Assembly (NCBI RefSeq): GCF_006149005.1
Contig: NZ_VBSL01000020.1
Location: 1 to 64,000, forward strand
Direction: 5' to 3'
From: Larkinella sp. C7
Lineage (GTDB): Bacteria > Bacteroidota > Bacteroidia > Cytophagales > Spirosomataceae
DNA length: 64,000 bases
In this document: positions 33,541 to 42,538 of the stretch, one piece after another
How positions within the stretch are numbered: position 1 is the stretch's first letter
Layout: every line of letters begins with the position of its first letter
Translations under genes and position numbers: made by a program
The notes under the pieces: model-generated
The model's input: the letters and a program-made list of their open reading frames with translations, nothing else
The model's database searches: none
What the model was told of the DNA's origin: nothing

Positions 33541-35868
33541 GTGAATCGAAACCAGTATATATACTTTCGCCTAACACTCACGTTTCTGTGGGTGTGCATT
33601 TTACGCCCCACTTTCGCACAGGATACCTGCGATTGTTTTATCAAAGGTGTTGTACTCGACCGCGAAAGCCGCCAGCCTATTCCGGGGGCGGCCGTTTTTA
33701 TTAAAGAATTGCAAAAAGGAACCGTTACCGATGCCAGCGGACATTACCGGATCGAACCCTTGTGCCAGGGAACCTATACGCTGGTCAGCCGCATTTTGGG
33801 CTACCAGGAAGTCACCCAATCGGTTGTGCTGGTCCACACCTCGGAGCAAAATGTGTTGCTGACGGAAGACGATATTCACTTGCAGGATGTGAACGTCACC
33901 GCACAGCGCGCCAACGCCCTCACCAGCCAGACCATCTCGCAACTGGAAGGCAAGGCTCTCGACCAGACCCGCGGTCAGTCGCTGGGCGAAGCCCTCCGCA
34001 CCATAACGGGCGTAACTACCCTCCAAACCGGTTCGTCGATTACCAAGCCCGTCATCCACGGCATGCACAGCAACCGCGTTCTGATTCTGAACAACGGCAT
34101 CCGGCAGGAGGGGCAGCAGTGGGGGTCGGAACACGCGCCGGAAATCGATCCGTTTGTGGCCAATCGCCTGACCGTGATCAAGGGCGCTGCGGGTGTTCGG
34201 TTTGGTTCCGATGCCATCGGGGGTGTTATTCTGGTCGAACCGGCTCCTTTGCCCACTGTCAAAACCATTCACGGCGAACTGAATCTGGTGGGTTTTACCA
34301 ACGGGCGACAAGGCGTCGCATCGTTGCAAACCGAGGGCGGTTTTGGAAAAGGCTTCGGCTGGCGGGTGCAGGGGACGCTGAAACGGGGTGGCAACGTTCG
34401 CACCCCGAATTACTTTCTGGATAATACCGGCATTTCGGAGCAAAACTTCTCCGGGTCGCTGGGATACCGCTCCACCCGGTTTCGGTCTGAACTGTATTAC
34501 AGCCGGTTTTTCACCAAACTGGGTATCTTTTCCGGTTCACACATCGGAAGCCTGACCGACCTACAGACGGTTCTGAACAACGGCGAACCACTGATCAAAT
34601 CCGGCTTCAGCTACGCCATCCGCCGACCGAATCAGCAGATTGCGCATGATTTACTGAAATGGCGAACTGCCTGGAAACCGGCTTCCGGCGGTGAACTGAG
34701 CCTGACGCTGGCCCGGCAGTTCGACGACCGAATGGAATATGACCTCCACCGCCCCAGGAACGATTCCCTGGCGGCTTTGAACCGTCCTGAACTCCGTTTC
34801 CGGCTCACGACCTACACCGGCGATCTCGTTTTTGAACACAAGCCCATCGCCAACAAACTGACGGGAAGCCTGGGCGTCAGCGGTTTTTACCAGTACAACA
34901 TCATGAACGGGCGGCCGCTGATTCCGAACTTCCGGACTTACAACGCCGGGCTTTTCTGGATCGAAAAACTGAGAGTCAACCGCTGGGAGTACGAAGCCGG
35001 ACTGCGCTACGATTACCGGCACATGCAGGTGTTCCGGTATGAAAGACAGGTGCTGGAAAAACCGTTATTCGTGTTTCAGAATTTTTCGGGAACGTTGGGC
35101 GCGACGTATTCACTGTCCGACCAGTGGACCACCCGTTTCAACGCCGGAACCTCCTGGCGCGCGCCGAACGTCAGCGAATTGTTCAGCGACGGGGTTCACC
35201 ACGGCGCAGCCGCTTACGAACTGGGCGACCGTACACTCCGGCCGGAGGTGGCTTACAACCTGAATCTGAGTACGGAATACACCGGCAAAAAAGTACAGGC
35301 GGAGGTCGGTTTTTTCTACAATACCATTCGGAATTATATGTATCTGAAACCGCAGGCCGAACCCATTCTGACCATTCGGGGGGCGTTTCCATCCTTTAAA
35401 TATACCCAAACCGACGCGCTTTATGCCGGGCTGGACGCCAGCGTTCAGGCGGTTTTGTTGCCTAAACTGAGCGGAACTTCCAAGTTGTCGTTGCTGTATG
35501 TGCAGGATTTGGTGCTCGATCAACCGATTGTGATGACACCGCCCAACCGCTGGGAAAACGGGCTGCGGTATGATGCGGGCAAGTGGAACAAATTGCAGGA
35601 TGTTTTTGTGGGCGTCGGAAATCTGTGGGTAGCGCGGCAAAACCGCGTTCCAATCAACAGTGATTTCCTGCCTCCGCCCCCCGCCTATTCGCTCTGGAAC
35701 CTGACCGCCGGTTTTGCGCTCCCGGTGTCGGCCCACCACCAGGTTGATGTGGGCTTCACCGTGTCGAATCTGTTCAATACCGTGTACCGCGATTACCTGA
35801 ACCGGTTTCGGTATTACGCCGATGATCCGGGCCGGAATGCGTCGGTGCGGCTGAAGTGGAAGTTTTAA
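33541..35868 (+). CDS. TonB-dependent outer-membrane receptor
   Basis: The 775-residue protein starts at GTG 33541, supported by the signal peptide (LTLTFLWVCILRPTFAQ) and the promoter 30 nt upstream. After the signal comes a carboxypeptidase-regulatory-like domain (about 33-115, GVVLDRESRQPIPGAAVF), then the plug (about 120-235, with RVLILNNGIRQEGQQWGSEH and VRFGSDAIGGVI) and a 22-strand-type barrel ending in YADDPGRNASVRLKWKF. The plug resembles the ZnuD-like group rather than SusC, and no SusD follows. Metal or metal-chelate uptake is plausible but unproven. It ends 4 nt into the convergent epimerase gene. Confidence 0.9.
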   Translation: MNRNQYIYFRLTLTFLWVCILRPTFAQDTCDCFIKGVVLDRESRQPIPGAAVFIKELQKGTVTDASGHYRIEPLCQGTYTLVSRILGYQEVTQSVVLVHTSEQNVLLTEDDIHLQDVNVTAQRANALTSQTISQLEGKALDQTRGQSLGEALRTITGVTTLQTGSSITKPVIHGMHSNRVLILNNGIRQEGQQWGSEHAPEIDPFVANRLTVIKGAAGVRFGSDAIGGVILVEPAPLPTVKTIHGELNLVGFTNGRQGVASLQTEGGFGKGFGWRVQGTLKRGGNVRTPNYFLDNTGISEQNFSGSLGYRSTRFRSELYYSRFFTKLGIFSGSHIGSLTDLQTVLNNGEPLIKSGFSYAIRRPNQQIAHDLLKWRTAWKPASGGELSLTLARQFDDRMEYDLHRPRNDSLAALNRPELRFRLTTYTGDLVFEHKPIANKLTGSLGVSGFYQYNIMNGRPLIPNFRTYNAGLFWIEKLRVNRWEYEAGLRYDYRHMQVFRYERQVLEKPLFVFQNFSGTLGATYSLSDQWTTRFNAGTSWRAPNVSELFSDGVHHGAAAYELGDRTLRPEVAYNLNLSTEYTGKKVQAEVGFFYNTIRNYMYLKPQAEPILTIRGAFPSFKYTQTDALYAGLDASVQAVLLPKLSGTSKLSLLYVQDLVLDQPIVMTPPNRWENGLRYDAGKWNKLQDVFVGVGNLWVARQNRVPINSDFLPPPPAYSLWNLTAGFALPVSAHHQVDVGFTVSNLFNTVYRDYLNRFRYYADDPGRNASVRLKWKF

Positions 35869-36695
35869 GGGGCGTAATAAAACGCCAGCGGATCAGGATA
35901 TTGAAAAGAATACCCTATTCTCTTGATCAACTTTTCCGGGCTGATGATTTTAAACGGTTCTGGTTCCGACGGTTCTGCAAAGGTCGGGGTTTCGTAGCCA
36001 AAATCGTCGCAGTTTTTCCGATATACCGCTTCGCGCGTTGGGTGTTCGGGCGATACGACGCTGAAAGTTTGACCCGGCTGCGGATTATTTACCAACGCGC
36101 GGATAACGCCGATTCCATCGTCACGGTGAATGTAATTGACGGGAACCGAACCCGTGGTCAGGTCTTTTTTCCCGGCCACGTAGCGACCCGGAATGCGGTT
36201 GTAACCCAGCAACCCGCCAAATCGCAAAACCGTTGAGTTGCCCAATCCCAAAATGAGTTGCTCGGCATCGACAAAAGCCGGAGCTGCAGCTTGATCGGGC
36301 GTTACAACGTCCTCCTCAACCACTTCACGGTTCAGATCCGGGTAGACGGAGGTCGAACTTACATAGATTGTATACGGTATTTTCGCTCCCGACTGGCGCA
36401 AGGCATTAACCACCGCCTGAATCTGCTGCGGATGAAACCCATCACCCAGTTTGCCGGCTTTGGGTGGAATGTTGATAATCAGCACATCGGCTTCCAGAAA
36501 ATCAGCCAGATCGTCGCCCGCCGGTTCCGGATTGAAATGTAATTCGTAGGGTTTGATCCCCACTTTCCAGAAACCCGGCAGTTTATCTTTGGACGTCGTA
36601 CTGCCTTTCACGATGTAGCCCTCATTCAGAAACGACTCGGCCAGTGGAAAACCCAGCCAGCCACAACCTAAAATACTAATGGTTTCAACGCTCAT
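35865..36695 (-). CDS. NAD(P)-binding epimerase-like protein (YeeZ-like SDR)
   Basis: The 276-residue protein has an N-terminal Rossmann motif ISILGCGWLGFPLAESFL and the extended-SDR features YVSSTSVYPD near residue 118 and NYIHRDDGIGVI near 188. The usual YxxxK catalytic pair is not evident, which matches the YeeZ-like group of uncertain function. The start ATG overlaps the stop of the upstream serine hydrolase gene (ATGA), so the two genes are translationally coupled. The substrate is not known. Confidence 0.8.
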   Translation of the reverse strand: MSVETISILGCGWLGFPLAESFLNEGYIVKGSTTSKDKLPGFWKVGIKPYELHFNPEPAGDDLADFLEADVLIINIPPKAGKLGDGFHPQQIQAVVNALRQSGAKIPYTIYVSSTSVYPDLNREVVEEDVVTPDQAAAPAFVDAEQLILGLGNSTVLRFGGLLGYNRIPGRYVAGKKDLTTGSVPVNYIHRDDGIGVIRALVNNPQPGQTFSVVSPEHPTREAVYRKNCDDFGYETPTFAEPSEPEPFKIISPEKLIKRIGYSFQYPDPLAFYYAP

Positions 36696-38119
36696 TTGGT
36701 GTTTTGTTCAGCCAGGTTGAGAAATCCGGCGGTTAGTTCTTCGATGGGTATCTGGCTGTTGGTCAGCAGAATCACGGCGGTTTGGCGCGACGGATTGAAG
36801 GCGACGTACGTCACAAAACCGCCCGTTCCGCCCTGGTGCCAGAACCAGGGGCGGGGCGTTTCGGTTCGCCGGTGCCAACCCAAACCGAGGGTGGTCGCGC
36901 CGTTTACAAAGGTCGTTTCCTGTGTTTGTTTCATCGCTTCCGTGATCTTTTTGGGGCCTTTTCCCAACTCTGCTTTTACAAATTGAAACAAGTCGTTAAC
37001 CGACGAGCGAATGCCGCCCGCCCCCACCAGCGCCTGAAACTCCCAGGATGAGACCGGGTTTCCTTTTCCATCATAACCCTGTGCGAAAACTTTTTTATCG
37101 TTCTCACTCAAGGTAATCACGGTACGCGCCATGCCCAGCGGTTTGGCAATCCGCTCCTGAATCAACGCTTCATACGATTTCTTGTTCACCGTTTCCAGAA
37201 TCGTGCCCAGCAGCCCGACGGCCAGATTGGAATAGTCATATTCTTTGCCCGGCTGACGCAACAAGACAGCAGTTTTGAGATACGTATACAGCAATTTCTG
37301 GTCGTAATGTTTGTAGGGATTGGTCACATCCGTCGCCGTCGAAAACAAATTGGACGGGAGCCGGGGCAAACCGGAGGTGTGGTTGGACAAGGTTTGGAGC
37401 GTCACCGGAACCCCATCTTTCTGCAAAGCCGGAATCGAATCGGGGAGGTATTTACTGACGGGATCGTTCAATTTGACCAGCCCGCGCTGAACGGCATCAG
37501 CCAGAAGCGTCGCTGTGAACGTCTTGCTGATCGACCCAATTTCAAAAAGCGTGTTGGCATCCGGAATACGCCCGTTGCCTTTGGCGGTTTCGCCATAGCC
37601 GTAGGTAAACAGGCTGTCGTTGCGCAGAATGCCAAGGCTCAGGCCGACGGTATTCTGCTTTTTGATGTACGCCTGGGCCACCGCATCGACCTGTTTATCA
37701 AAAGCCGTCCGCAACGGATTGCTGGTTAAAACCGGCGCGGTTTTGTCGGCCACATCGGCTTCATAAGGCTTGAAAAGGAAAGTATAAATTTTACCGGCTT
37801 TATCCCGGCTGATGTAGAAGTCGATCAGGCCGTTGTCGAAAACCGCTTTGTACCGCGCAACGCCGTCTTTCACACTTCTTCGCTCCGCAGATTGCCACCG
37901 GCCCAATTGCGCTTTCAACCCCTGCGAAATCTGGGTGAACTGGGCGGCCGAAATCTGGGTGTGAAAAGCTTCCCCCATCAGGGCATACAGCGAGTCGGGT
38001 TGCTGGGCATTCAAATACCGTTTGGAACGCTCCGTGAGCGAGTCGAGGGGGGCGGTTTCGGGCGTTTGGGCCACTGCCGACCAGGTAACCAAAAAGAGAA
38101 GAAAGATACCGTATTTCAT
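36692..38119 (-). CDS. secreted serine hydrolase of the class C beta-lactamase family
   Basis: From ATG 38119 the product is 475 residues with a signal peptide (KYGIFLLFLVTWSAVAQ). A DUF3887-like domain (about 30-125) precedes the beta-lactamase/D-alanyl-D-alanine-peptidase fold. The catalytic SxxK is in GSISKTFTATL, the YxN in YDYSNLAVG and the third motif in WHQGGTGGF. The start at 38197 would put 26 extra residues before the signal and is rejected. Members include penicillin-binding peptidases and esterases, so antibiotic hydrolysis cannot be assumed. It precedes the coupled epimerase gene. Confidence 0.88.
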   Translation of the reverse strand: MKYGIFLLFLVTWSAVAQTPETAPLDSLTERSKRYLNAQQPDSLYALMGEAFHTQISAAQFTQISQGLKAQLGRWQSAERRSVKDGVARYKAVFDNGLIDFYISRDKAGKIYTFLFKPYEADVADKTAPVLTSNPLRTAFDKQVDAVAQAYIKKQNTVGLSLGILRNDSLFTYGYGETAKGNGRIPDANTLFEIGSISKTFTATLLADAVQRGLVKLNDPVSKYLPDSIPALQKDGVPVTLQTLSNHTSGLPRLPSNLFSTATDVTNPYKHYDQKLLYTYLKTAVLLRQPGKEYDYSNLAVGLLGTILETVNKKSYEALIQERIAKPLGMARTVITLSENDKKVFAQGYDGKGNPVSSWEFQALVGAGGIRSSVNDLFQFVKAELGKGPKKITEAMKQTQETTFVNGATTLGLGWHRRTETPRPWFWHQGGTGGFVTYVAFNPSRQTAVILLTNSQIPIEELTAGFLNLAEQNTK

Positions 38120-38412
38120 AGAAAGAGGACGTGGAATTGCCAAAAATAGCGCATCCGCGCGATAACGCTGGGAATGAATTCGTTGAATAAAACCCAATAG
38201 TAGCCAAAATACTATTTTAAAGACATTCAGGATACATTTTTAATCAATACAATTAGCTATGTAAAATCAAATAAACGGAATAATCATCTTTATTTTTAGA
38301 AAACTATTTGCTTTTTACCGCCTAAAAGCTATATTCACAAACAAATCTATCTTAATAACCTATTACACCAATCTTTATAAGTTTATAAACCCACCGTAAC
38401 TATTTATTAATT

Positions 38413-39159
38413 ATGGAAGAGGAAGTGGCGCTAATACCGGGCATTTACAATTATTGCGATTCGTGGTGTGAACGTTGCCCGTTTACGAAACGGTGTCAGA
38501 ATTTTGCGTTACAATATCCCGACGGACTGAAGCAGCCGAACATGGACGCGGAAACGCTGGTGAAACGGCTCATGGAAACGCTGGAACTAACCAAATCCTA
38601 CGTTGACAAGGCCCGTCAGCAGCGGCTTTTGCCCGAACACCGGGCCGTTGAACAGGAAACGAAAGCCGTTACATTTCAAACGGAAGGATCGGTTCGGAAT
38701 CCGCTGACGGCCTTGTGTGACGAGTACCTGCGCCAAACGGCCGAATGGCTAAAACAGGAAAAAGATCTGCTCGAACAGGCCGGTCACCAACAAGCCTTTG
38801 AAACGAATCTGGGCTTGCGGACGGAGGTCGAAGCAACGGCGCTGCTGAAAACGCTGAAAGATGCCTGGGAAACCCTCAAATGGTACCGGACGCTGATTCC
38901 GGTCAAAGTGGTCTCGGCTTTACAAATCAACAACGGGATGACGCCGGATGCGGTTCTGAGGGCCTATTTCAACGGAAAAGCGAAACTGGTGCTGGTCAGC
39001 ATCGACTATTCGCTGAAGGCCTGGCATACCCTGCTGGAAAATTATCCCGAAAAAACCGATGATGTGCTGGACATGCTGATTCTGCTGGATCGCATCCGGC
39101 GGCAAATGGAAACCGCCTTCCCGGAAGCGCGGCATTTCCGGCGACCGGGGCTGGATTAA
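38413..39159 (+). CDS. protein of unknown function with an N-terminal four-cysteine motif
   Basis: The 248-residue product has no signal peptide. Near the N-terminus it carries YCDSWCERCPFTKRC (residues 14-28), a Cx3Cx2Cx5C pattern that may bind an iron-sulfur cluster or zinc. The remainder is strongly helical with many charged residues (MDAETLVKRLMETLELTKSYVDKARQQ). I do not recognise the family. The 290 bp upstream of it are very AT-rich (38120-38412) with no confident promoter. It is followed 100 nt later by an unrelated secreted protein gene. Confidence 0.82.
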   Translation: MEEEVALIPGIYNYCDSWCERCPFTKRCQNFALQYPDGLKQPNMDAETLVKRLMETLELTKSYVDKARQQRLLPEHRAVEQETKAVTFQTEGSVRNPLTALCDEYLRQTAEWLKQEKDLLEQAGHQQAFETNLGLRTEVEATALLKTLKDAWETLKWYRTLIPVKVVSALQINNGMTPDAVLRAYFNGKAKLVLVSIDYSLKAWHTLLENYPEKTDDVLDMLILLDRIRRQMETAFPEARHFRRPGLD

Positions 39160-39191
39160 CCGGTTGATCATTCCTGCTTTACAACCCGCCG

Positions 39192-39238
39192 AATGTCGCA
39201 CTTGTACAATACCGGCAGCGGGCAGACTGCTACTTTTG
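39192..39238 (+). promoter_or_regulatory. shared upstream element plus -7 box (first copy)
   Basis: AATGTCGCA and TACAATA halves form a 23-bp element (39192-39214), then after 16 nt comes TACTTTTG (39231-39238), a perfect -7 box 28 nt before the ATG at 39266. The same element with the same 16-nt spacing precedes the DinB-like gene near 51400. No standard -33 TTG is present, which suggests activator-dependent transcription. Confidence 0.6.
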
Positions 39239-39265
39239 AATCGTTCCATCAACTTCTGTACAACG

Positions 39266-40048
39266 ATGAAAAAGCTGGTATTTCTGTTCTTCCTGGGTAT
39301 TTTGAGTGCTTTCATAGCCGACGATCCGGTTAGCAAACTCAATGGTGCGTACCGCCAGACAACGTATAAATTCGGAAAAATGGCCGAATGGCGCACCCGC
39401 GACTCGGTCACGGTGGTTAAGGTTTTTAAAGATGGTTACTGGTTTTCGGGCTGGTATGATGACAAACGGCGCGGAGGCAAGGCGTTCGATGGCGTCGGCG
39501 GAGGTACGTATGAGTTGAAAGACGGTAAATATCTGGAGAAAATCGCCTACTACTCCTGGGATTCAACCGCCGTGGGTAGCGTGCTGGCGATGGATTATCA
39601 GGTTGATTCAAAGGTGTTTAAACAAACCGGTTTCCTGAACTCTGAGCAATATAAAAACTACGAAGTCAGTGAAATCGACGAGCGAATCACGCCCAAAGAA
39701 TCCCTGAAAAATAACGGGCTGGAAGGCGTTTGGCTCATGCAGGAAGGCACCTGGGGCAAAACCCGGCTGGGTGAAGGCCCCTACAAAGGCATTCAGGTGG
39801 TAAAAATCTTTAGTTATCCGCTGGTCGTGTATGCCTATTATAATCCCAGAACCGGTCAGTTTAATGGGGCAGGCGCCGGAACGTACCAGTATGATGGGAA
39901 GGTTTTGACCGAAACCAATGAATTTTTCTCCTGGGATGTGAGCCAGAAAGGCGTGAAAAACGAATTTAAGGTGACGAAACAAGGCGATACCTACCAGCAG
40001 GAAGGCTGGAAAGGAACACTGCGGGAAGTATTCGCCAGGGCGAAATAA
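39266..40048 (+). CDS. secreted protein with two internally repeated lipocalin-like halves
   Basis: From ATG 39266 the product is 260 residues with a signal peptide (KKLVFLFFLGILSAFIADD). The start at 39164 is rejected because it lies upstream of the predicted promoter. The mature protein consists of two similar halves: the first (about 25-125) has NGAYRQ, VVKVFKDGYWFSGWY, GGGTYELKDGKYLEKIAYYSWD, and the second (about 155-255) has EGVWLMQEG, VVKIFSYPLVVYAYY, GAGTYQYDGKVLTETNEFFSWD. This indicates tandem duplication of a beta-barrel-like unit. I do not recognise a function. Confidence 0.8.
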   Translation: MKKLVFLFFLGILSAFIADDPVSKLNGAYRQTTYKFGKMAEWRTRDSVTVVKVFKDGYWFSGWYDDKRRGGKAFDGVGGGTYELKDGKYLEKIAYYSWDSTAVGSVLAMDYQVDSKVFKQTGFLNSEQYKNYEVSEIDERITPKESLKNNGLEGVWLMQEGTWGKTRLGEGPYKGIQVVKIFSYPLVVYAYYNPRTGQFNGAGAGTYQYDGKVLTETNEFFSWDVSQKGVKNEFKVTKQGDTYQQEGWKGTLREVFARAK

Positions 40049-40125
40049 AACGATGCCGGGTGCGCCCAAACGCCTTTATGATGATTGCAGGGAAGTATCC
40101 CCACCCCACTCTGGTTAAAAAGCAT

Positions 40126-40133
40126 TACCTTTG
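40126..40133 (+). promoter_or_regulatory. -7 promoter element before the guanidine riboswitch
   Basis: TACCTTTG is a perfect TAnnTTTG match about 33 nt upstream of the first riboswitch hairpin. No clear -33 element is seen. Confidence 0.45.
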
Positions 40134-40165
40134 TGGTGTCTTTTAAGGGGTACTTTTAAGATAGA

Positions 40166-40209
40166 GAGGACGACCTCACCATCGTGGGAAACGGATTCGG
40201 GACGGCCCG
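40166..40209 (+). ncRNA. guanidine-II (mini-ykkC) riboswitch
   Basis: Two short GC stems carry the family's ACGR tetraloops: GAGG-ACGA-CCTC at 40166-40177 and CGGG-ACGG-CCCG at 40198-40209, separated by 20 nt. This is exactly the guanidine-II architecture, in which the two loops kiss when guanidine is bound. The second hairpin ends 23 nt before the Gdx start codon, consistent with control of translation initiation. The downstream SMR exporter of the guanidinium type supports the call. Confidence 0.88.
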
Positions 40210-40232
40210 GTTTATAAACAAAGGTCTAAAAG

Positions 40233-40553
40233 ATGTCCTGGATTTATTTAGTTTTCGCTGGGCTGTTGGAGGTCGTTTGGGCTTACTCCATGAAACAGTC
40301 GGACGGTTTTACCCGCCTTACGCCATCCATTCTTACCATCGTTGCCATGATTGCCAGTTTTGGTTTGTTGGCCTTGGCGATGCGAACGTTACCATTGGGA
40401 ACGGCCTATACCATCTGGACAGGCATTGGAGCCGTTGGTGCATTCATTCTTGGAATAGCCTTTCTGGATGAACAGGTGAGCGTTACGCGCATCGTAGCCG
40501 CAGGGTTGATTGTGGCCGGACTCGTTCTGATGAAACTATCTTCGGGCCACTAA
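40233..40553 (+). CDS. gdx: guanidinium exporter of the SMR family (Gdx/SugE type)
   Basis: The 106-residue protein has four transmembrane helices and the SMR-essential glutamate E13 in [13 protein letters not shown], followed by the W16 that distinguishes Gdx proteins from EmrE-type multidrug pumps. [18 protein letters not shown] in helix 3 is also typical. Gdx exchanges guanidinium for protons across the inner membrane. A guanidine-II riboswitch directly upstream makes this function more certain than usual for an SMR protein. The ATG at 40233 fits the riboswitch position. Confidence 0.92.
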   Translation: MSWIYLVFAGLLEVVWAYSMKQSDGFTRLTPSILTIVAMIASFGLLALAMRTLPLGTAYTIWTGIGAVGAFILGIAFLDEQVSVTRIVAAGLIVAGLVLMKLSSGH

Positions 40554-40560
40554 GAATTAA

Positions 40561-40603
40561 AAACCAGCCAGATACCAAGCGACCGCCCTGGTTCTGGCTG
40601 GAC
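40561..40603. repeat. stem-loop downstream of gdx
   Basis: CCAGCCAGA (40564-40572) pairs with TCTGGCTGG (40593-40601), with an imperfect inner stem. It may be a weak terminator between the convergent gdx and amidohydrolase genes but has no T-tract. Confidence 0.45.
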
Positions 40604-40640
40604 ATAAAATTCAAATGGAGACACGACCCCAATTGCCGAC

Positions 40641-42272
40641 TCACTCCTGCGGTTTTCCGCCCGACAGTTTGCCGGCTTTTGGAGCCACACCGGGCTGCGT
40701 GATTTCGAAGTTTTCTTTCAGTTTGGCGTCGGCAACGATCTTCTTCACATCAGCCAGCAGTTGCTTGGCGTCGTAGACAATGCCGTCCTTTACCGTGTAT
40801 TTCACCCCACCAACCCGCGTCACTTCATTTTTGTCGTTCAGGTGAATGGCACCGGTGCCGTACAGAACCTTCAGGTTGGCCAGTGGGTTTTCTTCGGTAA
40901 TTACAAAATCAGCCAGCTTGCCGACTTCCACGGAACCAATCTGATCGGCCATCCCGAGTGCTTCGGCGCCTTTCAGCGTGGCCGCCCGGATCACTTCGAG
41001 CGGGTGAAAACCGGCTTCGCGCAACAGTTCCAGTTCGCGGATGTAGGCAAAACCGTAGAGCTGGTAAATGAACCCGGAATCGGAACCTGCCGTGACGCGG
41101 CCACCCCGGTTTTTGTATTCGTTTATAAACGCCATCCAGAGCTGGTAGTTGCGTTTCCAGGTTACTTCCTGCTCCGTTCCCCAGTTGTGCCAGTAAGAAC
41201 CGTGCGAAATCCGGCTGGGGCCGTAAAACCGCCAGAGAGCCGGGAGCGTATACTCGTCGTGCCACTCGGCCCGACGGGCCAGCATCAATTCGCGGTTGGC
41301 TTCATAAATGTTGAACGTTGGGTCGATGGTGAAATCGAGGGCAATCAGTTCGTCCATCACCTTGTTCCATTTTTCAGTTCCGGGTTTGGCAGCTTGCTGC
41401 CAGAGCTTGCCAGCTTCTTCGAAGCGGTTTTGCTCGTTGTTGTAATTGTAATCCGCCGGATAGGTCTGGATGGTCTTGTCTTCAAACAGCGCTTCGGGCA
41501 ACCCATACCAGTGTTCCATCGACGTCAGACCGGCTTTGGCCGTCGCCAGCGCGTTCATCCGGGCCACTTCCAGCTGGGCGTGGTGGCAGGCCGAGCGCAG
41601 GCCCAGTTTTTTGTTTTCTTCCAGAGCCGCCTTGAATACTTCCGGTTCGGCCCCAAAAAATTTGATGCCATCGGCTCCTTTTTTAGCGTTCTCGCGCACC
41701 CAGGCGCGGGCCTGTTCCGGCGTCGAAATGATTTCTTTGGCTCCCAGGCCAAACGAGGTATAGGCTTTGATACGCGGGGCCGTAATTTCGTTGCGTTCGC
41801 TTTTCCCCCGGTGGTCGAGCACCCAGTCGAGGCCGTTGCCCGCCGACGGGTCGCGAATGGTGGTGATGCCGTGACCCAGCCACAGCTTGAAAACGTATTC
41901 GGAGGGCGTTCCCTGCGCCTTGCCGCCAATGTGGCCGTGCATATCGACAAAACCGGGCATCAGGTACATGCCTTCGCAATTCAGTTCTTTATCACCGGCA
42001 CCAGCCTGCGGACGTCGGGCCGCGTCGATCGGAACACCGGGATAGCCGACCTGCCGGATCTGGGTGATACGGTTTTTCTCCACCACAATGTCGACCGGAC
42101 CCATTGGGGGCGCACCGGTGCTGTTGATGAGCGTAACGCCCCGGATGATGAGTCGTTTGTGAGGGCCATCGCCTTCGTTGCGGGCGGGTGCATTGGTGAC
42201 CTGGGCCTGTAGGCGGGAAAGGGAAACGAGGACGACGACGAACGTGAACAGTCGGGTAAAAAGGCGGTTCAT
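40641..42272 (-). CDS. secreted metal-dependent amidohydrolase
   Basis: From ATG 42272 the product is 543 residues with a signal peptide (FTRLFTFVVVLVSLSRLQAQ). The longer frame to 42365 is rejected. The amidohydrolase fold is marked by LMPGFVDMHGHIGG (metal-binding HxH), GIKFFGAEPEVF (possible carboxylated lysine), SACHHAQLE, TSMEHWYGL and TAGSDSGF, in the order expected for metal ligands. It resembles the imidazolonepropionase-like/prolidase-like secreted group. The substrate could be an N-acylated amino acid, a dipeptide or a cyclic amide; the sequence does not decide. It is a single gene, divergent from the VWA-like lipoprotein. Confidence 0.87.
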   Translation of the reverse strand: MNRLFTRLFTFVVVLVSLSRLQAQVTNAPARNEGDGPHKRLIIRGVTLINSTGAPPMGPVDIVVEKNRITQIRQVGYPGVPIDAARRPQAGAGDKELNCEGMYLMPGFVDMHGHIGGKAQGTPSEYVFKLWLGHGITTIRDPSAGNGLDWVLDHRGKSERNEITAPRIKAYTSFGLGAKEIISTPEQARAWVRENAKKGADGIKFFGAEPEVFKAALEENKKLGLRSACHHAQLEVARMNALATAKAGLTSMEHWYGLPEALFEDKTIQTYPADYNYNNEQNRFEEAGKLWQQAAKPGTEKWNKVMDELIALDFTIDPTFNIYEANRELMLARRAEWHDEYTLPALWRFYGPSRISHGSYWHNWGTEQEVTWKRNYQLWMAFINEYKNRGGRVTAGSDSGFIYQLYGFAYIRELELLREAGFHPLEVIRAATLKGAEALGMADQIGSVEVGKLADFVITEENPLANLKVLYGTGAIHLNDKNEVTRVGGVKYTVKDGIVYDAKQLLADVKKIVADAKLKENFEITQPGVAPKAGKLSGGKPQE

Positions 42273-42538
42273 ACCGTAAGGATGGGGTTGATGAATCAGC
42301 AGAGTAAGCAAGATACAGAGTTTGTTGGTACATTTGATTTTCGGAAACACGGTTTTCGCCGTCAACCGGAAAAAGCTGTGTTTCAGATAAATATTGAAAG
42401 ATAAAGTACAAATTATTCCGGATCAGGTACCCCAAAGGCAAACAACTCACCGTAGGCGACGTTTTACAAAAAACCATTTTCCGATCCTTCACCGGCCCGC
42501 CGATTTGGCCCCGGAAATCGGATGACTGTTAAGCTCTT

